The notes: generated by a model not told the origin, from the letters alone. A DNA stretch of 64,000 nucleotides from Lentilactobacillus kisonensis DSM 19906 = JCM 15041 (GCF_001434135.1 NZ_AZEB01000010.1:19892-83891), one strand, 5' to 3'; shown: positions 26,081 to 35,609, counted from the first letter of the stretch. Numbers and translations are program-made.

Positions 26081-26608
26081 ATGATGTTAATCAGAACAAT
26101 TCGCCAAGAAGATTACTCAGCAGTGGCTGATCTGCTTAGGACGACGTTTTCTAAAACGGCCAATGGTTATCGTAATGAGGCCGAACTCGTTGGTAACATT
26201 CGCTTAGATCCTTCCTATCACAAAAAGCTAGAAGTCGTCGCCGATGATGACAATCAAATCATCGGTCACGGTTTACTAAGCGAAATCAAGGTGATTAACG
26301 CTGCCAACTCGTTTACAGGTCTCTGCCTAGCTCCGTTAGCTGTTCAACCAAACTTTCAGAAGTCTGGAATCGGAACTGCTATCATCAATGAACTTGAGAA
26401 CCGGGCAATTAACCAGGGATACAAGTTTATCAGCGTTCTTGGTTGGCCAGAATACTACCCGAGGTTTGGTTATCATAAAGCTAGTGATTATGGGATTAAG
26501 CCGCCATTCCCCGTTCCAAACGAAACTTATATGGTCAAACAGCTTGTTCCAAATGGCTTAAGTAACGTCAACGGAACGGTTAGATATCTAGAAGCCTTTA
26601 ATCGATAA
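26081..26608 (+). CDS. GNAT-family N-acetyltransferase (YhbS-like)
   Basis: A 175-residue acetyltransferase: RTIRQEDYSAVADLLRTTF at the N terminus, GLCLAPLAVQPNFQKSGIGTAI as the acetyl-CoA binding region (V-x-P..Q..G-I-G), and FISVLGWPEYYPRFGYHKAS late, the pattern of YhbS-like proteins. The acceptor is unknown. The ATG at 26081 has GGTGGGG 7 bases upstream; the longer frame lacks a site. Ends at the terminator at 26613. Confidence 0.83.
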   Translation: MMLIRTIRQEDYSAVADLLRTTFSKTANGYRNEAELVGNIRLDPSYHKKLEVVADDDNQIIGHGLLSEIKVINAANSFTGLCLAPLAVQPNFQKSGIGTAIINELENRAINQGYKFISVLGWPEYYPRFGYHKASDYGIKPPFPVPNETYMVKQLVPNGLSNVNGTVRYLEAFNR

Positions 26609-26612
26609 CGCC

Positions 26613-26652
26613 AAAAAATCTGGTCTGCCAAAATGGCAGCCAGACTTTTTTG
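26613..26652. terminator. Rho-independent terminator
   Basis: AAAAAATCTGGTCTGCC pairs with GGCAGCCAGACTTTTTT around AAAAT (one bulged base). It serves the GNAT gene and possibly the convergent TDT gene. Confidence 0.88.
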
Positions 26653-26680
26653 TGATTATTTTTATCAAATTGGATTTCTA

Positions 26681-27664
26681 CTACTTACCAACCGTCTCAT
26701 CGTCTGATGTTATGACCTTTTTACTCTGAAACCCTTCAACTGCAAGTTTTAACAAAAATTTCCCATAGCGGACAACGACAAATGCCACCATAACCGTTGC
26801 CAAGGTAATTTCCACGTCAACGACAGTGCCAATGACTGCATTTAGCCCATTTGCCAGGTTGAAGCTGTGATTCCATAAATTTAACGCGGTAGCTGAGATA
26901 ACCAGCGGGAATGTGAACGCCCCAAAGCTTGGATAGAATGACAATTTGACGTACTTCAAAATTTTGATCAACGTTCCCCAATATAATCCCTGTGCTAACA
27001 ATACCATGACTAATGAAAATCCCCATGAAGGTGATTGTGCCATTGATAAATAACCAGTCAGACACAGTGAAGCCGGAGCTGCCATAATGGTCAATAGCGG
27101 TAAAGTTGCTTCAAACATGAATTCCCGTCTAAGCAGACGGATACAAACGATCGGCAATAGGATTGCGTACAAACCTAGTGATAGCCATAAGACCGGCCCA
27201 CCAATTGCGGGGATAAACGCACTGGCCGTTACCGGAATGACCCCAATCCCGACAAAAGTCACAAACCAACTTGGATAAACGTGATCCAATTGAACAGAAG
27301 GCCGCAACAAGTGACGATAAATGAAATAGCCCATAATCACAAACTGCAAAACAATGGCTGTTAGCCAGACCACCATTGCGACAATTGGCAATCCCCAAGC
27401 CTTCAAAAACGTGCTGATAATCATCAACGACATCGTAAAAGTGGGTGCAACCGACGCAATCACTGGATCATTTAAATCCATCAAGCTATTTTTAAAATGA
27501 ACACTAATTTTGGCAATTATTAATAGGATCAAGAATAAGGACAAGATGCCTAAACCATTTCCGGCGACTGGGAATCCGATTGCTTTGAACAAGTTTCCTA
27601 ATGACGCAATCCCGAGGATTAAGCCACATAATGGTAATGGTAATTTTTCTAAGAATAATTTCAT
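26681..27664 (-). CDS. TDT-family transporter (TehA/Mae1-like)
   Basis: A 327-residue membrane protein with about ten segments, opening LPLPLCGLILGIASLGNLFK as in tellurite-resistance/dicarboxylate transporters. FGAFTFPLVISATALN (about 246-261) matches the conserved pore segment of the family. Members move organic acids, sulfite or act as anion channels; the substrate is unknown. CAGGAGAA precedes the ATG. A repeat element occupies the leader 22 bases upstream, and a LysR gene is divergent and probably controls it. Confidence 0.8.
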   Translation of the reverse strand: MKLFLEKLPLPLCGLILGIASLGNLFKAIGFPVAGNGLGILSLFLILLIIAKISVHFKNSLMDLNDPVIASVAPTFTMSLMIISTFLKAWGLPIVAMVVWLTAIVLQFVIMGYFIYRHLLRPSVQLDHVYPSWFVTFVGIGVIPVTASAFIPAIGGPVLWLSLGLYAILLPIVCIRLLRREFMFEATLPLLTIMAAPASLCLTGYLSMAQSPSWGFSLVMVLLAQGLYWGTLIKILKYVKLSFYPSFGAFTFPLVISATALNLWNHSFNLANGLNAVIGTVVDVEITLATVMVAFVVVRYGKFLLKLAVEGFQSKKVITSDDETVGK

Positions 27665-27685
27665 ATTTTTTCTCCTGTCCTAATA

Positions 27686-27805
27686 AAGTGAGCGGAGTCA
27701 GGCGCTTAGAAACCGGAATATAAGTCTCCTTGGGTAGAAATCTCTGGTTTTGAGATTTTTGCCCAAGGTGCTTATATGGAGGTTTCTGCCTGGCGCAACT
27801 GTCCT
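27686..27805 (+). repeat. Dispersed imperfect-palindrome repeat, copy d
   Basis: Begins AAGTGAGCGGAGTCAGGCGC and ends GGCGCAACTGTCCTA. The arms pair: CAGGC with GCCTG, GAAACC with GGTTTC, ATATAAG with CTTATAT, CCTTGGG with CCCAAGG. It lies in the leader of the TDT gene. Confidence 0.87.
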
Positions 27806-27838
27806 ATTTGATGATTTTCATTATACCGACTGTGATAC

Positions 27839-27870
27839 AATAAATAAAATCAATAATATCAATATTTATT
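27839..27870. promoter_or_regulatory. Candidate LysR operator
   Basis: AATAAAT (27839-27845) and ATTTATT (27864-27870) form an inverted repeat in the gap between the divergent TDT and LysR genes, 30-60 bases before the LysR start. Confidence 0.45.
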
Positions 27871-27898
27871 ATAAGGGAACTTTATAGGTGATGATTAA

Positions 27899-28729
27899 AT
27901 GTTTAAATTTTTAGAAACTTTCATGGTGGTTTACCGAACCCACAGCTTCTCATTAGCGGCCCAGCAGCTTTTCATTACCCAGCCGACTGTATCCAATCAA
28001 ATCAAGCAGTTGGAATCGCAACTACATACAGAACTATTCGAGCGCAAGAGCCGCCGAGAAAGTGTCCCAACCCCGGCCGCAGATATTTTGTATAAACGCA
28101 GCGCCAAAATTCTAGATGATTGGCATGATATTCATACAGAAATTGTCGACTTGCAAGCCAGCAAGAAAGCTCACGTGCGCTTTGGGATCTCCCAAACCAT
28201 TTCGCGCATCTTATTTGCGAAAATTGCTAACCAATTGAATTTAACCGAACCCCACATTAACTACGACGTGACCGTTTCAAATTCTGAAGGAGTCTTAACC
28301 CAGCTGGAAGACTACCAAATTGACTTGGGGATCATTGAGAAACCCTTGGTAACCGAACACGTTAAACGGATATCAATTGGCAAGGACCAGCTGGTTAAGG
28401 CTGGCACCCCAACTGGTACGTGGATTACTCGTGAGGCGGGATCTGGAATTGGCTACTACACGGAACAATACTTTAGGGAAGCCGACATCCAACCCATTCG
28501 GCTCATCCACGTGAACAACAGTGGCTTAATTCGCCGGATTGTCTCAACCGGCGTCGGCCAAGCACTGCTTTCTTCTCGAGACGTTCCAGAAAACGTTCAG
28601 GTAGAAACTTTAGGCAATACGTTTATTCGCGATTTCTATTTATTAGTCCGTGATGAAGATCTGCAAGTACCACTCTTAACGTCCGTAACTGAATTAATTA
28701 CCCAGGTTTCTAAAAAAATGACTATTTAA
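27899..28729 (+). CDS. LysR-family transcriptional regulator
   Basis: A 276-residue regulator. The N-terminal winged helix reads FKFLETFMVVYRTHSFSLAA then LFITQPTVSNQIKQLESQLH, ending in ELFERKSRRESVPTPAA; a type-2 periplasmic-fold effector domain follows (from about 90). The ATG at 27899 is preceded by AGGTGATG. It is divergent from the TDT transporter gene and probably controls it in response to the transported acid. Terminator at 28735. Confidence 0.88.
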   Translation: MFKFLETFMVVYRTHSFSLAAQQLFITQPTVSNQIKQLESQLHTELFERKSRRESVPTPAADILYKRSAKILDDWHDIHTEIVDLQASKKAHVRFGISQTISRILFAKIANQLNLTEPHINYDVTVSNSEGVLTQLEDYQIDLGIIEKPLVTEHVKRISIGKDQLVKAGTPTGTWITREAGSGIGYYTEQYFREADIQPIRLIHVNNSGLIRRIVSTGVGQALLSSRDVPENVQVETLGNTFIRDFYLLVRDEDLQVPLLTSVTELITQVSKKMTI

Positions 28730-28734
28730 ACGTC

Positions 28735-28783
28735 AAAAGAAGGTGGCAGTTACATCTTAATCGATGCGGTCGCCTCCTTTTTT
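28735..28783 (+). terminator. Rho-independent terminator
   Basis: AAGGTGGC pairs imperfectly with GTCGCCTCCTT followed by a T-run, directly after the LysR stop. Confidence 0.65.
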
Positions 28784-28895
28784 GATAACAAACTGGACGG
28801 ACATATCACCAATGGGGAAAATGTTGGCTGCTATTCCTTACGTCCTTTGGATATTCCCTTAAATCAAGCTTTTTCTGTTACATCTCTCTTTGAGG

Positions 28896-28932
28896 ATAAA
28901 AATAGTGCTGAACGCGGGCACATTCAGCACTA
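28896..28932 (-). terminator. Terminator of the hom-aspartokinase transcript
   Basis: A perfect 10-bp stem TAGTGCTGAA / TTCAGCACTA with a T-run on the minus strand, about 80 bases past the aspartokinase stop. Confidence 0.85.
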
Positions 28933-29013
28933 ACCAGAAAACGGCAATGATTAACTTAATCGTTATTGGAAGAGGCGGTCAACCATTTAGCTTGAAGAAA
29001 CGGTCGGCCAAAA

Positions 29014-30339
29014 TTAAATCGCCATTCTGAGTTTTTTAGTCTTCGAATTAATATTCCGATAAATCTTTTTGATCGTTTTTTCGTAATCTTTGTTAGCAAC
29101 CCCAAAAACCACCTTGATATCACTACCCTCTTGAATCACCAAGTGGACCTTAATTTGGCTATCGTTCAAGAAGTCTAAGATTTTCCCCGCATTGGCTGGC
29201 CGTTCACTGAGTTCATGTGAAACGGCGGCCACTAACGCAACGTCTTGATCCAACGTCACACTGTCCAGGTCACATTTCTTAAGGGCAGTTAGGATGGCAT
29301 TGAGTTGACCAGCTAATTGGTCTTTCTTTACTAGGAAACTAAACGAATCTGTTCCTGACGATACATATTCAAATGGCACATTAAATCGCTGAATTTCAGA
29401 AAAAACCTTTGCCATAATATCAAATCGCTTATTTAATTGATACTTTTTGATTGAAATAATGACATAGTCTTTCTTACCAGCAACCCCAGTTACCAATTGA
29501 TCCTGATCGCGGTGAACCGTCTTCTCGACGAGCGTGCCATCTTCTTCTGGATGATTTGTATTCAAGATAGCGATTGGGATCTGGCGTTGCTCAACCGGCT
29601 TAATGGCCTCTTCTTGAAACACACTGACACCCATGTACGATAATTCTTGCAATTCGTCGTAAGTGAGTTCATTAATTCGCCGGGAATGATCAACAATCCG
29701 GGGATCCGCCATCTTGATACCAGAAACGTCTGTCCAGTTTTCGTACAAGTCAGCATCCACCAAATTTGCCAGAACAGCCCCGGAAACGTCGCCGCCACCA
29801 CGAGCCATAATATGAATTTGACCTGTTTCGTCGACCCCATAAAAGCCGGGAACAACAATTTGGGTATTAACGCTTAGAAAATCCCGAAGCCGGTTAATTG
29901 ATTCACCGTAATTAACCTTGTGACCATCAAAGACTAGGAAGCGGGCAGCGTCGATGAATTGAAATCCTAAGAAGTCGGCCATCAGCTTAGCGGTTAAAAA
30001 CTCACCCCGCGATACCAAATAATCATGACTGCAATTTTCAATGCGCTTTTCGATTTTCTGTAAATCATTTTCAATTGCAACGTTTAAGCCTAATGCATCC
30101 CGAATCCCCACGAAACGCCGCTCAATGTGTTTAAAAACGGGGCGATAATCTTCACCGGCATCCCTTAACTTTTCAACTTCAATTAACAAGTCAGTTACTT
30201 TAATTGACTCAGTTGCACTTTTACCAGCTGCACTCACAACGACAACCCGCCGGTCAGCATTTGCTTCAACAATCTCTCGGACCTTTTTGAACTGACCCGC
30301 ATCAGCTACTGAACTGCCACCAAACTTTGCTACTTTCAT
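29014..30339 (-). CDS. lysC: Aspartate kinase
   Basis: A 441-residue aspartokinase that makes aspartyl phosphate, the first step to lysine, threonine and methionine. The N terminus MKVAKFGGSSVADAGQFKKV is the kinase motif; GEFLTAKLMA and MARGGGDVSGAVLANLVDAD form the substrate and ATP site. Two ACT domains fill the last 150 residues, so feedback control is expected. Its ATG overlaps the homoserine dehydrogenase stop by 4 bases. Paired with hom and divergent from thrC-thrB, this isozyme probably serves threonine; the symbol lysC is the general one. Confidence 0.92.
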   Translation of the reverse strand: MKVAKFGGSSVADAGQFKKVREIVEANADRRVVVVSAAGKSATESIKVTDLLIEVEKLRDAGEDYRPVFKHIERRFVGIRDALGLNVAIENDLQKIEKRIENCSHDYLVSRGEFLTAKLMADFLGFQFIDAARFLVFDGHKVNYGESINRLRDFLSVNTQIVVPGFYGVDETGQIHIMARGGGDVSGAVLANLVDADLYENWTDVSGIKMADPRIVDHSRRINELTYDELQELSYMGVSVFQEEAIKPVEQRQIPIAILNTNHPEEDGTLVEKTVHRDQDQLVTGVAGKKDYVIISIKKYQLNKRFDIMAKVFSEIQRFNVPFEYVSSGTDSFSFLVKKDQLAGQLNAILTALKKCDLDSVTLDQDVALVAAVSHELSERPANAGKILDFLNDSQIKVHLVIQEGSDIKVVFGVANKDYEKTIKKIYRNINSKTKKLRMAI

Positions 30340-31517
30340 TTTGCTGCCCCTTCCCGTTTCTCTGGTAAACTTGCCATAAAAGCCGTTTCGTCTTTTTGTA
30401 AAACCCGCTTCATCAACCGGTGCATTTCCCCAACCGGAACGTTATGAACCACTAGGTAGTCGCCCCGGACGACTGGCTCAAATCGTTTAAATAATTGCGA
30501 ACAATCAATTTCGGTTCTAACGATGTAGTTATTTTTGGTTAAATCTGAACGGTACTTGAACGTGCTCTTAAATTCCCGCTTGAGATGTTCCTTGTTTTGA
30601 AAAATATCTAAAATGTCTTGAATAACGGCGTTGGCGGTCGGTAGTTGACCAGCTCCCTGGCCCATAAATTTCAAAACACCGATCGTTTTGCCATGAAGTG
30701 AGATTAAGTTGTAATTATCCGTTGTGTGGGCTTCCAGTGCATCACCATAGTACAAAGTCGGCTCAACAACGTAATCAAAGGCGTTGCCAACTTGATGACT
30801 AATCCCCATCAACTTGACCGTCATTCCCAGTTGATCAAAATGAGCCATATCATCCTCAGTGATGTTTCTAATCCCAAAGATTGGCAGCTCGCCGTCTGGC
30901 TTAATGAATAGATCATAGGCAATGTCAACGCTGATACATAGCTTATTGGCAACGTCAATACCGTCAATATCAGCACTGGGATCAGCTTCAGCGTACCCTA
31001 ACTGCTGCGCCTGCATTAATACGTCATTAAACGGTTCGCCGGTGCGGTGCATTTGGTCAAGGATAAAATTAGACGTACCGTTAAAAATTCCCTGAATCTT
31101 ATTAACGTCATCAATCCGCAATGCCCGCTCTAACCCTTGGATCCAAGGAATGCCGCCGCCAACACTAGATTCAAAGTAGAACTTAACGCCATTTTCCTTG
31201 GAAACTTTGGTAAATTCAGCCATGTACTGAGCAATGACAGCCTTATTAGCGGTAATCACGTGCTTCTTATGCTTGAGCGCCGCGATTATGTATTGATGCG
31301 CTGGTTCAATGCCGCCAAGTACTTCAACGACCACGTCAACATCTTTATCATTTAAAATAGCATCAATATCATCCGTCATTTCCGGCAAATCAGGCTTTTT
31401 ATTTTTTCTAATTAAAATATGCTTAACGTGGAGGTTTTGGGTCTGCCGGTTGGCCTGGTTAATAATTTTATAAACCCCGGTACCAACTGTTCCGAACCCT
31501 AATATTGCGATATTCAA
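30336..31517 (-). CDS. hom: Homoserine dehydrogenase
   Basis: A 393-residue NAD(P)-dependent enzyme that reduces aspartate semialdehyde to homoserine. NIAILGFGTVGTGVYKI is the nucleotide loop, ITANKAVIA and FESSVGGGIPWIQGL belong to the catalytic domain, and GYAEADPSADIDGIDVANKL carries the substrate residues. It is shorter than the B. subtilis type, and the C-terminal ACT region looks reduced. The start is TTG with GGGGAGG upstream. First gene of the hom-aspartokinase operon, divergent from thrC. Confidence 0.92.
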   Translation of the reverse strand: MNIAILGFGTVGTGVYKIINQANRQTQNLHVKHILIRKNKKPDLPEMTDDIDAILNDKDVDVVVEVLGGIEPAHQYIIAALKHKKHVITANKAVIAQYMAEFTKVSKENGVKFYFESSVGGGIPWIQGLERALRIDDVNKIQGIFNGTSNFILDQMHRTGEPFNDVLMQAQQLGYAEADPSADIDGIDVANKLCISVDIAYDLFIKPDGELPIFGIRNITEDDMAHFDQLGMTVKLMGISHQVGNAFDYVVEPTLYYGDALEAHTTDNYNLISLHGKTIGVLKFMGQGAGQLPTANAVIQDILDIFQNKEHLKREFKSTFKYRSDLTKNNYIVRTEIDCSQLFKRFEPVVRGDYLVVHNVPVGEMHRLMKRVLQKDETAFMASLPEKREGAAK

Positions 31518-31561
31518 CGTGACAACCTCCCCATCAATTTGTGTTCACAGATAATAAACAC

Positions 31562-31597
31562 TTGTTTTTCTAATGAAAACAGATTATCATAGTAATC
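31562..31597 (+). promoter_or_regulatory. thrC promoter with overlapping palindrome
   Basis: TTGTTT (31562-31567), 17-base spacer, TATCAT (31585-31590). The quasi-palindrome GATTATCATAGTAATC (31582-31597) covers the -10 box. It lies in the 106-base gap between the divergent hom and thrC genes and is a candidate site for the ACT regulator encoded at 33984. Confidence 0.45.
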
Positions 31598-31623
31598 ACA
31601 GAAATGCAAGGAGTTAACAGCAA

Positions 31624-33129
31624 ATGACTAAAAATTATACGAGTACCAGAGACAATTCCGTTAAAATATCCGCCAAGCAGGCAATTAAAAAGGGCTTCTC
31701 AGATGATAAGGGGCTGTTTGTTTACCCAAACCTTGGTGACACCCAAGTTAACCTAAAAAAATTAATTACATTAAAGTACCAAGAAATTGCGCAAGCCGTC
31801 CTCACAAAACTATTACCAGACTTTTCATCAGCTGAAGTCCAGGAAAGTATCGATAATGCATACCGCGACAGCTTTGATTCTGATAAAATTACGCCAGTCG
31901 TCGATGTTGATAACTTCCACGTGTTGGAGCTATTTCATGGCCCTACCAGCGCGTTTAAAGATGTTGGCCTCCAGCTACTCCCTCAATTAATGAAACACGC
32001 GCTGACTGCTAATAATAAGGTAATGATTCTCACTGCCACGAGTGGTGATACTGGCAAAGCAGCCCTTGAAGGATTCAAGGACCTCCACCATATGGGCATT
32101 ATCGTGTTCTATCCAGACGGTGGCGTTAGCAGCATTCAAAAATTACAAATGGTCACAACCGGTGGGCATAACACAAAGGTAGCGGCCATTAAAGGCAACT
32201 TCGACGATGCTCAGACCAACGTTAAGCGAATTTTTAACGATGCCAAGCTCAAAGAAGCCCTCGGTGACGAGGTTAGCCTCTCAAGTGCTAACTCAATTAA
32301 CATCGGCCGGCTCATCCCCCAAGTTGTTTACTACTTCGATTCTTATAAACAGCTCGTTAATAATGGGACAATCAAAGCTGGCGACAAAGTTAACTTCACT
32401 GTGCCAACTGGGAATTTTGGTGACGTCTTGGCTGGGTATTACGCTAAGCTACTCGGCCTGCCGGTTAATAAATTTGTGGTTGCCTGCAACGAAAACAACG
32501 TTCTGGCAAATTTCTTCCAAAACGGTGTTTACGATCGCAACCGCCCATTCTTCCAAACAGTTGCGCCAAGTATGGATATTCAAATTTCAAGCAACTTTGA
32601 ACGGCTTTTGTATTACAAGAGTGGCGAAGATGCTGCGTACGTTAAGCAATTGATGGATGACTTGGAAGATAGCGGCAAATACAAGGTTTCTAAGGACGTA
32701 TTGGCTCGTATCCAAGAAGATTTCTATTGCGGCTACAGTACCGACGATGAAATCGAAAAATCCATTTCAGATGTTTACAATCACAACGGCTACCTAATGG
32801 ATCCCCATACTGCCGCTGGCTATAAGGTGATGCGTGACTACCAAAAGCTTGATAGCGAAACGCCAATGATCCTGTTGAGCACTGCCAGCCCATATAAATT
32901 TGTTAATGCCGTCGCTAACGCGGTATTGCCAAAGACTGCCGATGATGTTCTTCAAGTCATGAAGGACCTCTCAACGGCAACCCATGTCCCAATTTCCGAC
33001 AATTTACGTCAGGTCTGGGACTTGCCAGTTCGACATCAAAGTGTCATTGAAAAGAATCAAATGAGTGATTACGTGAAGGCGAAGGTTGAGGAGGTATTCT
33101 ATGATAACCATCAAAGTTCCAGCAACTAG
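31624..33129 (+). CDS. thrC: Threonine synthase
   Basis: A 501-residue PLP enzyme turning phosphohomoserine into threonine. It starts YTSTRDNSVKISAKQAIKKG; the cofactor Lys lies in HGPTSAFKDVGLQLLPQLMK, with TATSGDTGKAALEG and PTGNFGDVLAGYYAK as phosphate and ring contacts. The length fits the long (class I) threonine synthases. AAGGAG precedes the ATG. First gene of thrC-thrB-ACT regulator; the thrB start lies inside its end. Confidence 0.95.
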   Translation: MTKNYTSTRDNSVKISAKQAIKKGFSDDKGLFVYPNLGDTQVNLKKLITLKYQEIAQAVLTKLLPDFSSAEVQESIDNAYRDSFDSDKITPVVDVDNFHVLELFHGPTSAFKDVGLQLLPQLMKHALTANNKVMILTATSGDTGKAALEGFKDLHHMGIIVFYPDGGVSSIQKLQMVTTGGHNTKVAAIKGNFDDAQTNVKRIFNDAKLKEALGDEVSLSSANSINIGRLIPQVVYYFDSYKQLVNNGTIKAGDKVNFTVPTGNFGDVLAGYYAKLLGLPVNKFVVACNENNVLANFFQNGVYDRNRPFFQTVAPSMDIQISSNFERLLYYKSGEDAAYVKQLMDDLEDSGKYKVSKDVLARIQEDFYCGYSTDDEIEKSISDVYNHNGYLMDPHTAAGYKVMRDYQKLDSETPMILLSTASPYKFVNAVANAVLPKTADDVLQVMKDLSTATHVPISDNLRQVWDLPVRHQSVIEKNQMSDYVKAKVEEVFYDNHQSSSN

Positions 33130-34006
33130 CGCCAATGTTGGGGTCGGGTTCGACTGCCTTGGCCTGGCGGTTTCATACTACTCAACAATTACCTTTGAAC
33201 CGAGTTCTCATCACTTAGAAATTAGTGGCTCGCCTAAAGAATTTCAAAACGAGCATAATCTGGTTTATCAGGCATTTGTTAAGGGCTGTACCTTTCTCAA
33301 TCAGGCGATCCCCAACGTTAAGATTGCCGTTGAGAGTGATATTCCGGTTGCCCGCGGGCTTGGCAGCTCATCCGTTTGTGTGGTTGCTGGTCTAAAAGCA
33401 GCCAGCGAGTGGTATGGTGGCGGTATTTCTGAAGAACAATTGTTACGCTTGGCAACCCAAATGGAAGGCCATCCAGACAACGTTACCCCAGCCATTCTCG
33501 GTGGCTTGTGTGTCTCCTTTATGGATGATCACGATGACCCCCAGATTGTTAAATATCAGGTCAACCAACAGTTGCACTTTGTTGCACTGATTCCAGATTA
33601 TGAAGTCAGCACTCATGAAGCCCGCAAGGTGTTACCAACAACCATGAGTTACGCTGATGCGATTCATCAAGTCAGTCATTGTGCCGCGATGACCAAGGCC
33701 TTGGAACTCGGTGATATGCACATGATTCACGAAGCTTGCGATGATCGAATGCACGAACCGTACCGAGCCAAATTAATTCCAGATTATGGCGACGTCAAGG
33801 CCATTTGTGAGCAAGCTGGCGGTACAATGTATATCAGTGGCAGCGGTTCAACCATGATGGCCATTACTGCCAGCCAACAAGCTGCTGATGAGATCGTTGT
33901 TAATGCCAAAGCAGCATTTCCAGCTTGGCAAATTCGCAAACTGACAGTCGATTCGACCGGCGTAACAAGTGAGGTAAGTGAACGTGGAAAAGTACTACAT
34001 CGTTGA
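33101..34006 (+). CDS. thrB: Homoserine kinase
   Basis: A 301-residue GHMP kinase that phosphorylates homoserine. PATSANVGVGFDCLGLAV opens the protein, IPVARGLGSSSVCVVAGL (about 85-102) is the ATP loop, and MYISGSGSTMMAI is the C-terminal GHMP motif. The ATG at 33101 follows GAGGAGG and overlaps thrC by 29 bases. Together with hom, aspartokinase and thrC it completes the path from aspartate semialdehyde to threonine. Confidence 0.95.
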   Translation: MITIKVPATSANVGVGFDCLGLAVSYYSTITFEPSSHHLEISGSPKEFQNEHNLVYQAFVKGCTFLNQAIPNVKIAVESDIPVARGLGSSSVCVVAGLKAASEWYGGGISEEQLLRLATQMEGHPDNVTPAILGGLCVSFMDDHDDPQIVKYQVNQQLHFVALIPDYEVSTHEARKVLPTTMSYADAIHQVSHCAAMTKALELGDMHMIHEACDDRMHEPYRAKLIPDYGDVKAICEQAGGTMYISGSGSTMMAITASQQAADEIVVNAKAAFPAWQIRKLTVDSTGVTSEVSERGKVLHR

Positions 34007-34418
34007 TAGTTCAATACTCCCTGAATCCTTTGACAAGGTCATTCAAGCTAGACAATTACTAGAAAGCGGTAAGGTCCGCCAGGTTAGCGAAGCGGTTAAG
34101 ATCGTTGGCATCAGTCGCGGAACTTATTATAAATATAAAGATCTGGTGTTTCTGCCAGAAGAAAATATGATGGACCGAAAAGCAGTCATCTCGCTCATGC
34201 TAGAAAATAAGCGGGGCATCCTGTCGGAGGTCCTCAGAACCATCTCGGATTCCAGTGCCAGCGTCTTAACGATCAACCAAAATATCCCAATCCATAATAT
34301 TGCCAGCATTGTCATTTCACTGGATCTCAGCCATTTTAGCGGCACCGTTGATAATTTGCTTAATGGCATCAAAAAAGTTGATGGTGCTAGTAATGTGCAG
34401 TTGGTTTCGATTGAGTAA
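33984..34418 (+). CDS. ACT-domain regulator, PheB/ThrR-like (UPF0735)
   Basis: A 144-residue protein. The N-terminal half contains a helix-turn-helix-like stretch (VSEAVKIVGISRGTYYKYKD), and the C-terminal half is an ACT domain (ISLMLENKRGILSEVLRTIS). This fits the UPF0735 family, to which the B. subtilis threonine regulator ThrR belongs. A GTG start at 33984 with GAGG 9 bases upstream is preferred over the GTG at 33978, where the spacing is too short. It overlaps thrB and probably senses threonine to control both divergent operons; that control is inferred. Confidence 0.83.
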   Translation: MEKYYIVDSSILPESFDKVIQARQLLESGKVRQVSEAVKIVGISRGTYYKYKDLVFLPEENMMDRKAVISLMLENKRGILSEVLRTISDSSASVLTINQNIPIHNIASIVISLDLSHFSGTVDNLLNGIKKVDGASNVQLVSIE

Positions 34419-34616
34419 GAGTGCGGAACCAAGCGGTTAGAAAGCGGAGCCTAAGTTACTCCGTTCAGAAATCCTGGGCTTGGATTTTTGAACGGAGTGA
34501 CTTAGGTGCAGCTTTCTGCTTGGTGTAGCACGTTTCCACTATGTTGCTAAGAATCATGTGCTTGGGGCTGACTTAGGTGCAGCTTTTTACTTTGCAGAAC
34601 ACCATTCGGCTATGTA
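34419..34616 (+). repeat. Dispersed imperfect-palindrome repeat, composite copy e
   Basis: Starts GAGTGCGGAACCAAGCGG at the base after the stop of the ACT regulator. The hairpin (34419-34535) is nearly identical to the inner copy at 38402-38517, with one mismatch in about 113 bases. It is followed by CGTTTCCACTATGTTGC and a second right half-module ending near 34616, the same build as copy a. Confidence 0.87.
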
Positions 34617-34788
34617 ATGGAAAAGTTTGGAATTTTGTTTGAGGTACTTACGGGAAAGCTCCTGCCTGGCAGAGTAATTCCTAATCTATATAGGAAAGAA
34701 AATCCCGCTCCCAACACCATCCACCCATTCCGCACGGTAATTCAAGCCAGTAGCTGCTTGGAATCACAACAATTCAATAATGGCATTC

Positions 34789-34831
34789 AAAAAGGCCCCT
34801 GCCGCAATTTACCTTTGCGGCGGGGGCCTAA
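34789..34831 (-). terminator. Terminator of the first tandem CPBP gene
   Basis: GGCCCC.GCCGCAA pairs with TTGCGGC.GGGGCC; the T-run is on the minus strand. No gene was recognised between 34617 and here. Confidence 0.87.
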
Positions 34832-34838
34832 ATTTGCT

Positions 34839-35609
34839 TTAATCAGAATTCAAACCCGATTGATGTTCAAGGTTTCGATCAAACTTAATTAAGCAAATCA
34901 GACTGACGACCAGGATAAACCCAAACACAACAATGATCGAAAACCAGTTGGATGTCCCAGAGGTCGCATTAGCAATATCAGGCTGCCAATCGATCAAAAA
35001 ATGGAGGCCAATACTCCAAATGAGTGTATTGGTAGTTACCCGAATAACCATCAATAACATCCCAAATACAAAGGAATACAGGACTTGCTGCGCGACGCCC
35101 TCGAAACTGCCGGAAAAAATATTCATCATATGAAGTGACCCAAATATAAGTGATGAATAAACCGCTGCCTTCGTTATTTTCAGCGATTGATTATGACGTC
35201 GCAGATTTTGTAACAAAGCTGATACAAGCAGTCCCCGCGTGAGACACTCTTCAACGATCCCCGTTGCCAGCGCAACCAAGGTGTTTTGAACCAAATGCTG
35301 ACTCGTTAAAGTTGCCATCACAGTTGAAGGCCAGTCCTCCAGCCATAATATTGCGATAACGGTAAGGCCAAATATCACTAACCATATTTTCAAATTGGTC
35401 GTGAATTTAGGCCGCTGCACCGTCACTTTGAATGTCCCAACTTCGATATACACAAGTAATAAGATGATGCCGCCAAAAATCAGTTGGGTGACTGCAAAGA
35501 CCAGACTGTTGGCTCGTTGAAGCAGAAGCATTTGACCGAGATAGACAATCAGGAAACCAATTGCTACCAGGATTTGTTCGACCCATGAGCGTCGACTTTT
35601 AATAATCAT
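34839..35609 (-). CDS. CPBP-family intramembrane metalloprotease (tandem copy 1)
   Basis: A 256-residue polytopic membrane protein with the CPBP motifs EECLTR (about 130), GSLHMMN and HFLIDW (about 217). These Glu and His residues bind the catalytic metal. It is a clear paralogue of the gene at 35913-36683 over its full length. The ATG at 35609 follows AGAAAGTAGTGATT, a leader shared with the paralogue; a GTG three codons earlier is possible. Members process prenylated or secreted peptides or give bacteriocin immunity; which applies here is unknown. Confidence 0.78.
   Translation of the reverse strand: MIIKSRRSWVEQILVAIGFLIVYLGQMLLLQRANSLVFAVTQLIFGGIILLLVYIEVGTFKVTVQRPKFTTNLKIWLVIFGLTVIAILWLEDWPSTVMATLTSQHLVQNTLVALATGIVEECLTRGLLVSALLQNLRRHNQSLKITKAAVYSSLIFGSLHMMNIFSGSFEGVAQQVLYSFVFGMLLMVIRVTTNTLIWSIGLHFLIDWQPDIANATSGTSNWFSIIVVFGFILVVSLICLIKFDRNLEHQSGLNSD

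Noticed and set aside
34617..34892. 91-residue plus-strand frame
   Set aside because: It crosses the terminator of the CPBP gene and the repeat remnant and has no ribosome site or recognisable product.
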